NCBI GenBank assembly: GCA_032718865.1
Contig: JALUTQ010000039.1
Location: forward strand, 1,736,001-1,800,000
Direction: 5' to 3'
DNA from: Tilletia caries
Taxonomy: Eukaryota > Basidiomycota > Exobasidiomycetes > Tilletiales > Tilletiaceae
Length of the DNA stretch: 64,000 nucleotides
Below the pieces are notes generated by a model. The model ran no database searches, was not told the origin of the DNA, and worked only from the letters and a program-made list of their open reading frames with translations. How positions within the stretch are numbered: the first letter of the stretch is position 1; every line of letters begins with the position of its first letter. Positions 1 to 11,070 of the stretch are shown one piece after another. The translations under genes and the position numbers were made by a program.

Positions 1-1
1 T

Positions 2-997
2 ACCATCAAAGTCGAGCCGGTGGCAGCAGCGCGGCCTGAATGGATTGCTCCCGTTACTTGGCGTCCCGTTGGACGGTACATTCGCGTTCGGAACGTCCCG
101 TTGCTCGGTCAAGGCTCGAACGGAGAAGTTGCTCGCGTCCTGGACGCTCTCGGGGGGTCGATGCGCGCGCGCAAACGCGTCAGCTTCCTCAACAGCCCGC
201 CTCGTTCCCTGCTATTCGAGATCAAAGCACTCACGCGCTTGCAAGGCCACAAGGGGATCACGGAGCTGATCGACATCTGCTACACGACGCACAAGGTCGA
301 TCTCATCATGCCGATCTACTGGGGATGCCTCCAAGATCTGTTCGATCAGGCGGAGGGTCGCGGACTCGTCACTTCGCTGGCCAAGAATCTTACGCTCCAG
401 CTCCTCGTCGCCGTCTCGTACATCCATCGTCAGGGGCTCATCCACCTCGACATCACGCCGGGCAACCTGATGCTCACCAGGGATTGTGTCCTCAAAGTGG
501 GCGACTTCGGTATCGCTGCCCTGGCTGGACACGATGAAGACACGCGAACCTTCGGCACGTTTGGTTATACCGCCCCTGAGTGCCTGCTCGGTTCGACAAA
601 GCCCACCTGCCAGGCGGATGTTTGGTCGACTGGATGCGTGATTGCGCACCTCTTCCTGGATCGTCCCCTTTTCGCCGAGTCACACGACGCCGCCAGCTCA
701 ATCCAGGATATTCTCCACTTCACTGGCCATCCGGGTGGGCCTGTCTTTCCTCGGGCCCGGTTCTCGCCGTCTGCCTTCGACTTGCCAATGGACTGGCCTC
801 CGGTAGAATCACAAGCAACGAACATCCTCCAAGACGCGGACGGGGATGCAGCGGACGTTGTGGAGAAGATGCTCTGTCTTCAGCCAAACCGTCGGCCTCA
901 CCTGGCGACCTTCTTCACCCATTGTCTCTTCAGCAACAGCCCGCCCTCAAACAAGGTCAACCCCATGCTACCTCGCATCAATGCCTCCATCCAATGA
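2..997 (+). CDS. Ser/Thr protein kinase (CMGC-like), 5' end outside window
   Basis: The frame is open from the first bases of the window to a TGA at 995-997, giving 331 residues with no convincing ATG start, so the N-terminus lies outside. Kinase landmarks occur in order: a glycine loop (LGQGSNGEV), an HLDITPGN catalytic loop that keeps the Asp and Asn but has HLD for HRD, a DFG motif, a GTFGYTAPE activation-segment end, and a DVWSTGC helix F. The C-lobe layout, with an insert before the last helices, resembles CMGC/CDK-type kinases; this is a family inference. The substrate is unknown. It ends 56 bp from the convergent hAT transposase stop codon. No hAT left terminus is visible between the two, so the gene may lie inside that element. 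Confidence 0.85.
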   Translation, partial: TIKVEPVAAARPEWIAPVTWRPVGRYIRVRNVPLLGQGSNGEVARVLDALGGSMRARKRVSFLNSPPRSLLFEIKALTRLQGHKGITELIDICYTTHKVDLIMPIYWGCLQDLFDQAEGRGLVTSLAKNLTLQLLVAVSYIHRQGLIHLDITPGNLMLTRDCVLKVGDFGIAALAGHDEDTRTFGTFGYTAPECLLGSTKPTCQADVWSTGCVIAHLFLDRPLFAESHDAASSIQDILHFTGHPGGPVFPRARFSPSAFDLPMDWPPVESQATNILQDADGDAADVVEKMLCLQPNRRPHLATFFTHCLFSNSPPSNKVNPMLPRINASIQ

Positions 998-1053
998 GCG
1001 CGTCGGCGAGGAGCAGTATCAAAATCTATGCGTCTTCCATCAATCTTGATCAT

Positions 1054-4000
1054 TCAATCCATTTCTTTCACGAGTCCATCTGTCATCATAGACGCGCTCG
1101 CATCCAGTCTCAAAGCAATTCCATCCAGGCTCAAAGCAATTCGATCTCGGCATTTCTTCTGAAAGTTAGCTGACTGCGTTTGAGGCTTCGTCTTGGTCCG
1201 GCCTGAGGAGCGGTTGCGGATGCGGTCGATGCGCTTGGGGGCATTCTTGTTTGGCTGGCTCTTCTTCCTCTTGGTGTCATCAGGGTTGGGAAGTCGCTCG
1301 TGGCTGTAAGCTACCTTCAAGGCCTGCTCCGATAGCCCAGCAAGCTCGTCGGCCCCAGTCAGCAGCCAGTGTCTGGTGGTCACGAGTCTGGAGATGCTGG
1401 CCGCCGACAGGCTGGCCCTTCGATTGGTGCTGACGAGTGCCGCCTGGGAGAAGACGCGCTCGACGGCGGAAGAAGAGCCAGGGATCGCGAGGACGATGCG
1501 CGCAAGCTTTGCTATCGTTGGGAAGACAGCCTCATTGTCCCGCCACCACTTGTACGGCGTGCCGTCCGTTTCTCTCCACGGGCAGGTCTTCGGATCGAGG
1601 TATCGAGCGACTTCGTCTTCCTGAGAGCCATCGTCCTGTGATATGGCTGATTCCTCTGCCGCCTGCTCTCTGCGGGCGCGTGCTGCTGAACAGGGTGAGG
1701 GTGGGTCCGCGTTGGTAGCGGGAAGCTGGGACATTTGCAAGGCCGGAGACGAATCAGGGGACTTGATATCGATCAGCTCGTCCAAAAGCTCGCGCAATGC
1801 AGTCTCCGCCCTCAACCGGTAGGCTGGGTACGATATCTTGAAGAGCTTGCGGTTGTTTGGGTGTAACAGAGTGGCGGCAAGGACGACACGATTACGAAGG
1901 GCCATCTCCCTGTACTTGCGCAGCTTGACCTCCATCGCGTTCAAGAACTTGGCGATCTCCTTTTTGGTATCGTCGTCCAACTCCTTGTCCGACTCAGTCA
2001 AGCGGAGGTGCCGAGCGATGTCGTCCCGAAGGCTAGCATGGTGATCGAGAACCGCATAGAGCGTTCCTTCTGTCTTCTCCATCTTCTTCGTGACGGCCGC
2101 TGCTAGCTTGAGGATGGGCTCCAGAAGCACCAGTTGGCGCCACTGTGTTTCCGTGAGCAGATAGTCGCCCAGCACCTCGCCTCGACGACCAATATGCGCT
2201 CGACAATGAGCGTCGATGGCGGCCCGTATCTTGAGAGCGCTTTGGATCATGGCGAAGTGCGAGTTCCAGCGCGTCTGGTTGGGTTTGGACGGGAAAGGCG
2301 CGCTGGCGAGGTCGGGGTCTCGGTGATACTCTTTGGCCATCTGACGCCTGAAAGCCGCTCGCCGCTGACTGCTGCGATGAATCCAGGTCGTAAACGCCGC
2401 CAGCTTGCCTACACCATTGACTGGCTTGGAGATAGATGTTATAGCGCTCGAAGCTTCTCCGTTGGCATCCGGTCCCCCATCGTCGTCCGAGCCGATGTCC
2501 TCATCGTTGGGAGCCATGCCTGGCTCGTCGTCCTCGTCGTCCACATCTTCATCCAAAGGCGGAGCATCTTCGTCACCATCGTCACCCTCTTCCTCCGCAT
2601 CGTCGCCAACCAGCTCTTTATCATCGTCCTCATCGTCCGTCTCGTCCGAGTCCGACGCTGGCACCTCCTCGCCGTTCTCGTCCGTGATGGTAATGGCTGG
2701 CTTGGGCCGGATGTCCAACACCTTCTTCTGTGTCTTGGTCTTGGTCTTGATGCCGAACTTCGCAAAGCCGTCTCGTACCGCAAGATTGATGTGGTGACAG
2801 AGACAGAGAATCTTGTAGTCCGCGGGCGTCCATGAGCCTGAGTTGCGAAGGCTGGCCTTGGGGAAGGCGGAGTGGGAGTTCTTCATCATCTGGTGCACCG
2901 AGGGATCATTTTGATGAGCCTGAGGATCACGCCGCTGCATCTTCTCCTGCGCCAAGTCGTTCTCCATGAGTGTGAGCATGCGTGTGTTCGTCCCCGCCGA
3001 GTCACTAGTCATCGCACCGTACCACTTGTCGTCCAAGTTGAGCTTCTTGATAGTGCGCACAAGGTGTCCTGCAAATGTGGCGCCACTGTGCTGCTGCTGA
3101 ACGACGTCGAACGAAAGGAGGCGTTCGTGGTATTGCCACTTGGCATCGACGTAGGAACCGATGATCCCCATGAAGGAATGCTGGAAGCCTTTGTTGGTCC
3201 ATCCGTCGTGCTGAAGCGCCATGAGGGTGTCGATGCCTCGGACCTCCTTCAACAGGTTGGACGCCAGGTGGGCGTGGAACTTCTTGAGGTCGCGTTGCAC
3301 CGTTCGAGCACTTTTGAATGATATTGTCGCTCGGTGGTCGAGAGAACGAATCATCTGCTTCATGGACGTGGAGCTCAGAAGGGTGAAGGGCAAAGCATTC
3401 CGGACAACGCATACCAGAGCAAGTCGTCGTGTAAGGTCTATGTCGACACCTTGATGCGCATTCAGCCACCCGCGAACACTTGCCCCACGGTACGACCCTC
3501 CAGGGAGCGTAGACGACGCTGCCATCCCCGACCGTTTCTCGGCTCCTTCTCCAGCTTCTTTGAGACGTGCGACGGCGTGCTCGTTCTTCGGACCCGAGCA
3601 GCTGCCGAGATGCGTCTTCAGGTTGGTCGGTTTGCCTTGCATCGAAGCAGTCTTGGGATCGCCGCACTTGAGGCACAGCCAGCTCTCCTTGATCTTGTTG
3701 CCCTTCTTGAATGTGCTCAAGTACTTGAAGCCCTCGTATCCTTCTGAGAGCGTCCAGCCGAACAAACTTGCCTTCGCCGCGCGCGAAAGAGGAAGGCCGT
3801 CCTCGAACATCGGAGCGCCCAGCTTGGCCTCCCGTGCTGCTTGAGATTCAGAGCCCTCGCCTTTGGAGAGCGTGAGAGCATTGGTTGTGGTTGTCGGTAC
3901 CTGTGGGACGTCGCGGCTGGAGCTGAGGGCCTTGAGGCGTTGCGCTTTCATGATTGCGAGGATCGAAGGGCCTTCCTCTTCGTCCTCGTCCTCGAAGTTG

Positions 4001-5018
4001 GGGGAGGGGGATAACTCCAGGCGAGCCGAGGATGCTACTGACCGTTGCAGGGCCGGCGAGGCAAGTAGCGGGGGCTCCTGGGACTGGTCACGCACAGTAG
4101 AGCGTGTCACCATCGAGTCATTGGGTCTGGGCGGGTTGGAGAGAGGCCTTCGCTTCTCGGCTGGAGACGTAGGCAGCACCTTTGCCTGAGCGAGGAGTTT
4201 CCGCTCCTCTGCTGTGCCAGCGGCGCCGCGCGCGACGATCGGATTCGCTCTGCCCTTCCCCTTCTTCTTGGGGGGAGCATCGGCAGGAGAAGGCGAAGTC
4301 GACCGCGGACGAACCCCGGAGGTCGAGCTGGATGATTGTCGAAGCCGGCCGGACATGGCCGCAGCCGAGGGAAGATCCTGGTCGCCGTCTCCCATGACGT
4401 AACCCGACATTATCTTGGGCGCTGCCGGGCGGGATGACTTGCGCACCGGACTGGCTTCGCGTGAGGTCGACCGCGCGCGTTGGGGAACCTGGAGTTTCTG
4501 AGAAGGAACGACGACCGGCTTGAGGAGCTGTTGTTGGTTGGCTTGCTGGTTCGGCGCGGGAGGCAGCGGCGAAGACTGAGAGCCGCCGGTGGACTGGCTC
4601 TGCGAGAATTGCAGGTATTCCTCGAACTGTGTAGACCTGCGAAGCTCGGCCAGTCGCTCTTGTGATGCGGGAAAGTTGAGAGAGAGCTGAGAAGGGAGAA
4701 AGTGACTGGGTAAGTGCGCTGCTGGCAAAGAGCGGAGGACAAAACACAACATACCGGCTCATCGAGCGCCTGACTCTCCGTGTCGGGTTCATTGAGAAGG
4801 TTGGCAATCCTCCGAAAAGCTGCGGTGTCCTCAGGAGAGAGATTGGGAATGTTGTAGATTGTTTCGCCAAAGTGGTGGATCTGGAAGCCGTCATCGAATT
4901 TGAAGCGAGCGATGGCGTCGACGGCCAGAAGCTCGGCCTCCATCGCCGCCCTGACGGCGCTGGGCTCTTGCGTGACGACGGACTCAGTCATTTGGACCGA
5001 CGGTGATGGTGTGGTCAT
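1054..5018 (-). CDS. hAT-superfamily transposase, two exons
   Basis: Exon 1 (5018-4755) and exon 2 (4686-1054) join across a 68-nt phase-0 intron (GTATGT..CAG, 4687-4754), giving about 1298 residues. Exon 2 alone also opens with an ATG at 4752, but that ATG lies in the intron. The N-terminal third is low-complexity and basic. A BED-like finger follows (CLKCG at about 3680, NLKTHLGSC downstream). The RNase H-like core shows LMALQHDGWT and AMTSDSAGTN around the first two catalytic acids, then an acidic insertion (2440-2680). The C-terminal dimerisation domain is clear (PGSSSAVERVFSQ). The family cuts and pastes DNA and makes 8-bp TSDs. The frame is intact, so it may be functional. It is long for a hAT transposase because of the disordered N-terminus and the acidic insert. 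Confidence 0.9.
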
Positions 5019-5078
5019 CGAGGAGGAACAGCGTGGACGAGACACAAAGGAGACCTATTAGATTTGGCCACGCAAGTT

Positions 5079-5301
5079 ATTTTCAAAATGAAATATGACC
5101 AATATGATCCTATATGACACAAAAAACTAATATTTTTAGGAGTCGAAAATTTGTGGTCATATAAGATCATATAGGATCATATATGACCAAGTCATAAATA
5201 TGAAACATGACTTTACGATTTTGGCGCGTAGTCATATATGACATGACATATGACTTGAGGTCCAAATATGACAGAATATGACATGTGCCGAGCACGCCTT
5301 G
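5079..5301 (-). repeat. Probable right end of the hAT element, with subterminal repeats
   Basis: Directly upstream of the transposase start lies AT-rich sequence with about a dozen ATATGAC/GTCATAT copies in both orientations, ending at CATGTGCCGAGCACGCCTTG. Clustered subterminal repeats are typical transposase-binding regions of hAT elements. Read inward, the terminus is CAAGGCGTGCTCGGCACATG, which shares CTCGGCA with the E and J MITE families described below. The left end is not in the window, so the TSD cannot be confirmed. Confidence 0.55.
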
Positions 5302-5318
5302 AGGGAGGGAAGGGTGGG

Positions 5319-5633
5319 ATCAAAAAGATTCTGAGAGCAAAGAGAGGAATCAGGGAAGAGAGCAGGCGAAGCAGATGAGAGTGATGTGGGGGCTGCCAGG
5401 AAGGAAAGTGGATGAGGATGGCCGTATATATAGCTTTGTTGCTGACCCTTTGACAAAGGCAGCTTTCGAGCTGCTCGGGCTGAGGTCCGAAGAGTGGTTG
5501 CACAAAGGAAAACAAAGGGTGTCAGTCAAAGGTAGAGAGCGTGGCACAAAGCATCGGCAGCCCCCCCGGTCTCCTTCGCATGCTCTCCTCTTGGACGAAT
5601 CCAAAGGCCAAGTGAGGCTGCGCCACACGACGA
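5319..5633 (-). repeat. DIRS-type terminal direct repeat, 3' copy
   Basis: The downstream copy of the 315-bp repeat, lying about 135 bp past the recombinase stop codon. It abuts a C-rich 17-bp spacer and then the presumed terminus of the hAT element. Confidence 0.9.
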
Positions 5634-5768
5634 CCTTTGTCGTCTGATCGTCAGAGCAAGAAGGAAAAGGGAAGAGATGCCTGGGGCCGCGAATCAATTG
5701 CGACTGGATGCGAGTTCCTACTCACGTCAACGTGTAAAACGCAGCAGAGCCCAAGCGCGCCGAAGGTG

Positions 5769-7150
5769 CTAGCGAGCGAGTCGCCAGAGGAGAACGCGCC
5801 AGATGCGTTTACACGCAGGACGAGGCATGTGCACCGAGGGTCGCCATCGAGGAAGATGAGATTTTTGTTGACGTCTCATTTGCTTCATATGCCGGCGGCG
5901 GGGGGGTTGAGTGGCATGAACCAGAGCAACGGCAACTGCGGGGCGCGCGTCCATGAGTGCAGGAGCAAGCAGCTCGACGTGATTTCGCAAATATAGCCGC
6001 CATGCTTCGCTCGTCCATCGTCCATGAAGGCGGACTGTGTCAATTGGCGTTCCACGAAGGAGCAGCTCTGTGCATCCTCCGATGCGCAGACTGTGGCCTT
6101 GCAGTGTGGCGGCGGCGATACCCGCAGCAGCAAGCAGCTCCGAGAGCCGATGCTGGAAAACGGAGCGAGTCAGGGAGACAAACGTCTTGCCTTGGTAGTA
6201 CCCGAATAGATGAGAGGCAGCAGGCGGTTTGTTGATGTGCAGATGGTGCTGAAGCGCTTGGACGGGACAGGGACCTTGGGTCTGCGGAGCAAGGACAAGC
6301 TTCTCTCCGTTCGCCTGTGTCTTGGTCCATGGCAGCGAAATAACGCCGGCGATCACAGGAGGGTTGGTACGCGCAGCGGTCTCCCATGCAAACTTCGCGC
6401 TCGGGGGGTTCCACCTCTTATTGAAGGATTTCCCATTTTTGACCAGAAGTTCACCAAGTCGGGCCAGTCCCCAGAACGCAACCAGTATGCACGCCCAGAC
6501 AGCAGAGTCAAGCGGACTGTCGGGTTGAACATGGCGCCGGATCGCCCAGAGGTGGTGAAGGCGAAATGGTGCTCGAGGGGGGGCTTCTTTGAGGACTCGG
6601 GTGTGAGACGGTCGGCGCCACGAAGGGCAGTGACGATGCGGAGGTGAACTGTGTCTAGCGCGGAGCCATGAATGGCGTGCCACGCGCGTAGACCCGAAAC
6701 CCAGTTTCTGATGCTGCCGCCGGAGAAATGACCCGCAACGGACTCAATGAAGTCCACAACGTCACCGACATGGGCGGGGAAGCGAGCGGAAGCAGGAAGA
6801 GCGTGCTGCTCACACCAGAGCAGCCAGCGCAGGAGACCAGTTCCATACGTGGCTAGCGTGGACTCCGCCCAGGCAGCGGCGAGGACCCGTCGTCGTTGCT
6901 GTGGGTCCCGAGCTGAGAGAAGTGATGAGCCCGGAGGAACCCAGTCCAGGAGACGTAGTGCTGCTGGGACCTCGAGATATCCGCCTGCTGCTACAGGCAG
7001 ACGGCGCTTTGACGTTGTGCGCGTAGCAGCAGAGGCTGACGCGGGGGGCGTGGTGGGTGGACGTGCTGGTGGTGGAGGAAGGGGAGGACGTGGAGCCGAT
7101 GCTGGTGCGAAGGATGTGGCACGCGAAGTTGATGTGGAGGCAAACGTGCT
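5769..7150 (-). pseudogene. Tyrosine recombinase of the DIRS-type element, frameshifted
   Basis: The N-terminal SAM-like half (AESTLATYGTGLLRWLLWCE, GGSIRNWVSGLRAWH) is in one frame. The catalytic half (GLARLGELL, GHSLRIGG, HGRWTSEAWRLYLRNH) is in another. The frames meet at the 7-G run at 6577-6583. The R, H-x-x-R, H and Y residues of a tyrosine recombinase are all recognisable. Such enzymes integrate the circular cDNA without TSDs. A one-base homopolymer indel would explain the break, so sequencing error is also possible. It ends at 5769, just before the 3' terminal repeat. Confidence 0.85.
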
Positions 7151-7184
7151 TGACAGTATTGGCTGCAGCGCACCCCAAGTACGA

Positions 7185-9467
7185 TCATCCAAAGAACGGC
7201 CGTATTGCGGGATGGAGACTTGGACGACGAAGTTGCGCAGGTGAGGTGCAACAACCTCGAGAGGGTCCATCGGCAGGGTTTGACGCGCTGGGAACCAGGA
7301 CGGGTACCACTTCAATGTTGTATGCCGCTTCGAGATCACGGATACGCGCGAGTGCCTCCATGACGGACGCGTTCCTATTGTGACCTGTGCGCTCCGAGAA
7401 GAAGACGGAAGAGTTGTCTGTGAGAACGCGCAGCCTGCAGTCTGCCAGGCCTTGGTCGACGAGCAGTTGTACCGTGACTTCGAGAGCAATGGCTTCGAGC
7501 CAGGCAATGTCGCGACCCTGGCTCTTCCAGCCTGGACGTACCGGGATGAACAGTTCGGCGCCGTCGACAACCACGCCAATGCCGTGGGTGGTGGAAGCAT
7601 CGCAGGCGACAAAACGTTTGTCGAAAACATCGTCTTTCGCAAAGCTACGGCGCAAGTCGGGACGAGAAAGCGCCGACGTCCACCACGCCATGTCTTTCGC
7701 AACCTGTTTTTCCAGGTCGGTGACGTTGGTGAGGAGACAGATGCGACAAAGAAGCCACAAACCGCCGAAGATAGCCCAAACGCTTGCGCCCCTGTTGAAC
7801 GACGAAGCTGGCGTGCTGAAGCCGCCCGAATAGCTTTTGAGCAGCGCGCAGGTTCTGCCGTGGCTGCTGACCCCAATCAGCAAGAGCTGCGAGGTATTTG
7901 AGGCGTTTGCTGTCCGGCAGCGCAACGCAACGCTCGGCGATGTACCAGGTAAACCCGATGTAGACGGGAGCCGAGCAGAAGTCCACATCTTTCTCAGACT
8001 TCCAAGGAATGCCGAGCGGGTCTGATATCGCAGAGATCGTTGACAGGGAGGTGACGAGCTCGGTGGGTCGAAGCGCGGAGAGGTTTTGAAGAGGGAAGTG
8101 GTAGCCCTCCACATGTTCTTTTCCTTCGCCATCGGCGAAGTAAGCGACGCCACCCCGTGTCCGCCGCTCCACAATGAATTCGGCGGCTTGACGTCGAAGT
8201 TGATTGACCAAGGGAAGGTCTTGAAGGGGCACGGACAGAAACAGAAAATCGTCGACCCATTTAAGGATGGGTCCGATACCGTGTGCGCGAAGGATGTCGG
8301 CGAGTGCATCTGCCACCCGACCCCATACTCCGGTGGCGGGCGCCAGACCAAAGCCGAGGAATTGATCGATGTAGAAGCGATCATCGAGACCACGAACAAC
8401 AATGCCAGGCCACTGCGAGGGGTGCAGCGGGACCAGACGAAACGCGTTGGCGACGTCCCGGACTGCACCTTGTGCAGAGACAGGGAGAGACAAAAGCTGA
8501 ATACGCAAAGAGCGACAAATTGAAGCATAGAGAGACGATGTCAGTGAGTGCCATGGCAGACTCAGACGAGATGGAAGCAGCAAGAGAAGGGAAGAGCGCT
8601 CACCGCACAAGGCAGGTGAGGCAATGCGCAAGGCAACAACAATCCATTTGCGCGAGCAAGGATTGCGATGAGCTGATGCTGAAGAAAAAAACGGAGCTGC
8701 CATGCCGAAACAAGCAGCCCCGAGCCTCATTGAGCGCGCGCGCACGCGCAGCGCACAGCGCAGAGGCGCCCAAAGTCTGGTGGGAGGAGGAGGTCCAGCC
8801 TCAGAAGGAAGAAACGAGAATTACTCACAGTGTGAACAACATCGCGGCTGGCACCCCAAGTGGTGGGCCAATCGTTGCTGCTAAGATGAGAATTGATGCT
8901 GTTGCCGTCTCGCGGCCAGGAGAAATCCTGAATGACTCGCCAATCATCAGAACCCTTCGGGACCAGCCCCAAAGGACTGGTTTGGAAAGGACCGAGCAGC
9001 AGCTGGAGTTGGGCAGCGCTGAATGGGCCTTGATACCGACCAGCGTCCAGTTCCCGAGCGATTGCCGCAGAAAGAACGTGTGGATGAGAGCGAGCGCTGC
9101 CGTGATTGGAGAAGGTGGTGGTAGATGAAATGGTGGGGATGCCAATGCGGAAGCCATCGGCAAGATCGGAACAAAGAGAAGGATAGCGAGACAGTAGTCC
9201 ATGACGCCGAAGCTCGGCTTCGAAGTAAACAGCATCCAATGGTCTTCGCTTGGACCAGCCAATGGAACCCAGAGTGAGATGATGATCGGCAGCAACAGGC
9301 TCAGGCAGAGCAGGACGAGGCTCCATGCCCGCCAATGCCGCAGTTGGCACATCGATGAACTCCGCCGGTGCGGCAGGTGCCTGTGCACCCTTTGATCTGA
9401 TAGTTGATGCAGATCGGCTTGAGCGAGTCGGCGAAGACTGGTCGTCCCGACGCGCCGCGGGTGACAT
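7185..9467 (-). pseudogene. Reverse transcriptase-RNase H of the DIRS-type element, probable intron and frameshift
   Basis: The first ATG of the frame is at 9467, inside gag. The RT N-terminal part runs to about 8829 (SPLGLVPKGSDDWRVIQDFS). Non-coding sequence bounded by GT (8828 or 8821) and an AG near 8479 follows, probably a long intron of about 350 nt. RT resumes with RDVANAFRLVPLHP and the active site WVDDFLFL. Near 7730 the frame changes, after which an RNase H domain continues: VACDASTTHGIG, AWLEAIALE, VLTDNSSV and SNPADGPSRG, with all four acidic residues present. VDD in place of YxDD is seen in DIRS-type RTs. Whether the frame change is a mutation or programmed is unknown. Confidence 0.8.
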
Positions 9468-10515
9468 GTTGATGCTTGCCGTCGACCCTCTCTTTCGCAG
9501 CGCATGTCGTGAATGGATGACCGGCTGCGCTTGAGAAGCAGACGAAACACCGAAACGGAGTGCGCTCGACGCGGGCGACCTTGGGGCGAGACCCGCCCCC
9601 CCGTCTGCACTGGGAGCGTGATCGTCGGAGGACGTACGTTTGACCGGAGCCAGCCGACGCTCCGCGCGCTCCTCCAGCAGTCGCAACCGAATGGCGTCGT
9701 AGTGATTTTTGATTGGGTTTGCCGAGGTTGAAGCGGACACCATCGGTGTTTAGGTGACCACTGATCACCCACTGACGGCGTTGATGCTGGTGCCACATCC
9801 GAATTGCTTGACCGTGGCGCTCGAAGTCCGGATGGTTCGTGAGCAAGTGATTGAGCCGAATCATTGACTGAATGATGTTCTCCGGCACCCCTTCGTCTTG
9901 CATCAACCGCACATAGTGACCATTGGCCGTGACCCAAGAGGGCATGGAGAGGTCTTGATCCGGTCGGAAGCCGGTTACCGAGTCCTTGATCTTGAACGTA
10001 CCGTCCGACCCCAGCTCGAAACTGGTGTCCCCGGAAATCTTCGACTTGGTGGCAGCTGCCATCCCCTCCGCAGTGAGATGCCAGAGGTCGATATACTCGC
10101 ATGCACGAATCCTGTCGCGAATTTTTTGAGAGGGGGTCGCCACAAGAATGTCGAGGTCGTTGGACATTGCATCGTCTTGAATGACCTGTCGGCCCTTGCC
10201 TTTGCCCTCGGAGGGAAGATCGTGTGCCTTGGCAAGATCGATGAGATTTTTGGCCGCAGCCAGCTGTGCCTCTTGTTCTTTGGCAGCAGCAGCGCGACGA
10301 ATCTCGTCTGCTTCGATTTCCTGGCGCTCGAGGTCGAGACGATTGGCCTCTTCCTCGGCCTCTTGAGCGGCAGCAGCTTGAGAGGCCTGCTGATCCGCAT
10401 CGAACTGCGCACGAATGGCCTGCTCGACGAGGGGCCGCTGAGCATCGGGAAGGCGTTCGAGACAACGCAAAGAAGCCGCGAGAGCGGGAGGATCTTCGGC
10501 ATTGTTGGCGGACAT
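9301..10515 (-). CDS. Gag-like nucleic-acid-binding protein of the DIRS-type element
   Basis: ATG at 10515, 404 residues. The open frame extends upstream into the terminal repeat, but the ATG (MSANNAEDPP) is the sensible start. The first part is Ala/Gln/Glu-rich and predicted coiled coil. The centre, with WVTANGHYVRLM and RLNHLLTNHPDFERHG, is the likely capsid-type domain. The C-terminus carries Cys/His clusters (CFVCFSSAAGHPFTTCAA, then CINYQIKGCTGTC and HRCANCGIGGHGASSCSA), which look like zinc knuckles for RNA packaging. It overlaps the start of the pol frame, as is usual when pol is made by frameshift or reinitiation. Confidence 0.75.
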   Translation of the reverse strand: MSANNAEDPPALAASLRCLERLPDAQRPLVEQAIRAQFDADQQASQAAAAQEAEEEANRLDLERQEIEADEIRRAAAAKEQEAQLAAAKNLIDLAKAHDLPSEGKGKGRQVIQDDAMSNDLDILVATPSQKIRDRIRACEYIDLWHLTAEGMAAATKSKISGDTSFELGSDGTFKIKDSVTGFRPDQDLSMPSWVTANGHYVRLMQDEGVPENIIQSMIRLNHLLTNHPDFERHGQAIRMWHQHQRRQWVISGHLNTDGVRFNLGKPNQKSLRRHSVATAGGARGASAGSGQTYVLRRSRSQCRRGGGSRPKVARVERTPFRCFVCFSSAAGHPFTTCAAKERVDGKHQHVTRGASGRPVFADSLKPICINYQIKGCTGTCRTGGVHRCANCGIGGHGASSCSA

Positions 10516-10602
10516 GTTGGGAAGAAGGGATAAGGAGGGTAATGTTGGGCAAACGAAGAGTAATGACTTAATGAGCAAGGAAGCTGGAAGACGGAAATCT
10601 TT

Positions 10603-10917
10603 ATCAAAAAGATTCTGAGAGCAAAGAGAGGAATCAGGGAAGAGAGCAGGCGAAGCAGATGAGAGTGATGTGGGGGCTGCCAGGAAGGAAAGTGGATGAG
10701 GATGGCCGTATATATAGCTTTGTTGCTGACCCTTTGACAAAGGCAGCTTTCGAGCTGCTCGGGCTGAGGTCCGAAGAGTGGTTGCACAAAGGAAAACAAA
10801 GGGTGTCAGTCAAAGGTAGAGAGCGTGGCACAAAGCATCGGCAGCCCCCCCGGTCTCCTTCGCATGCTCTCCTCTTGGACGACTCCAAAGGCCAAGTGAG
10901 GCTGCGCCACACGACGA
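10603..10917 (-). repeat. DIRS-type terminal direct repeat, 5' copy
   Basis: 315 bp, matching 5319-5633 at 314 positions (GACGACTCC here, GACGAATCC there). It holds a TATATATAGC stretch near 10710, which could be the element promoter, and ends about 88 bp before the Gag start codon. Confidence 0.9.
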
Positions 10918-10986
10918 GAGTCGCACGAGATGGTAAGCCCACGATCATCCTCAGAAATCCCAAAACATGAGAAAAAATGAGGGGAA

Positions 10987-11070
10987 AAAATAAAAATACT
11001 CACACCCGGATTCGAACCCGGGACTTTTTTTTCGAAATCCAGCGGTGTTACCACTAAACCACGAGCGCCG
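10987..11070 (-). pseudogene. tRNA-like sequence with box A and box B
   Basis: On the minus strand TGGTTTAGTGGTAAC (D-arm/box A) is followed by a perfect T-arm (CCCGG GTTCGAAT CCGGG) and a downstream T-run that could stop RNA polymerase III. The anticodon arm is destroyed by a run of eight A, and the acceptor strands pair poorly, so a functional tRNA is unlikely. If the loop is read as ATTTCGA the relic anticodon would be UUC (Glu). It lies about 70 bp outside the DIRS-type element. Confidence 0.6.

Larger units (their letters stand above)
5319..10917 (-). mobile_element. DIRS/Ngaro-type tyrosine-recombinase retrotransposon
   Basis: A 5.6-kb minus-strand element bounded by 315-bp direct repeats that differ at one base, which indicates recent insertion. 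Gene order is gag, reverse transcriptase, RNase H, tyrosine recombinase. There is no DDE integrase or aspartic protease, as expected for the DIRS order, where a tyrosine recombinase integrates a circular DNA. I could not find the B1/B2 segments of a split direct-repeat structure, so its position among Ngaro, PAT and related groups is open. Two reading-frame breaks (at a 7-G run at 6577-6583 and near 7730) suggest this copy is damaged or uses frameshifting. Confidence 0.85.

Noticed and set aside
2405..2797. Plus-strand Ser/Pro-rich ORF over the hAT transposase
   Set aside because: It is the antisense of the acidic Asp/Glu insertion in the transposase; no independent coding evidence.
6747..7901. 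Several plus-strand ORFs in the DIRS-type element
   Set aside because: They lie opposite recognisable recombinase, RNase H and RT sequence on the minus strand.
11032..11068. Functional tRNA gene
   Set aside because: Box A and box B are present, but the anticodon stem cannot pair and the acceptor stem has mismatches, so it is listed as a relic.
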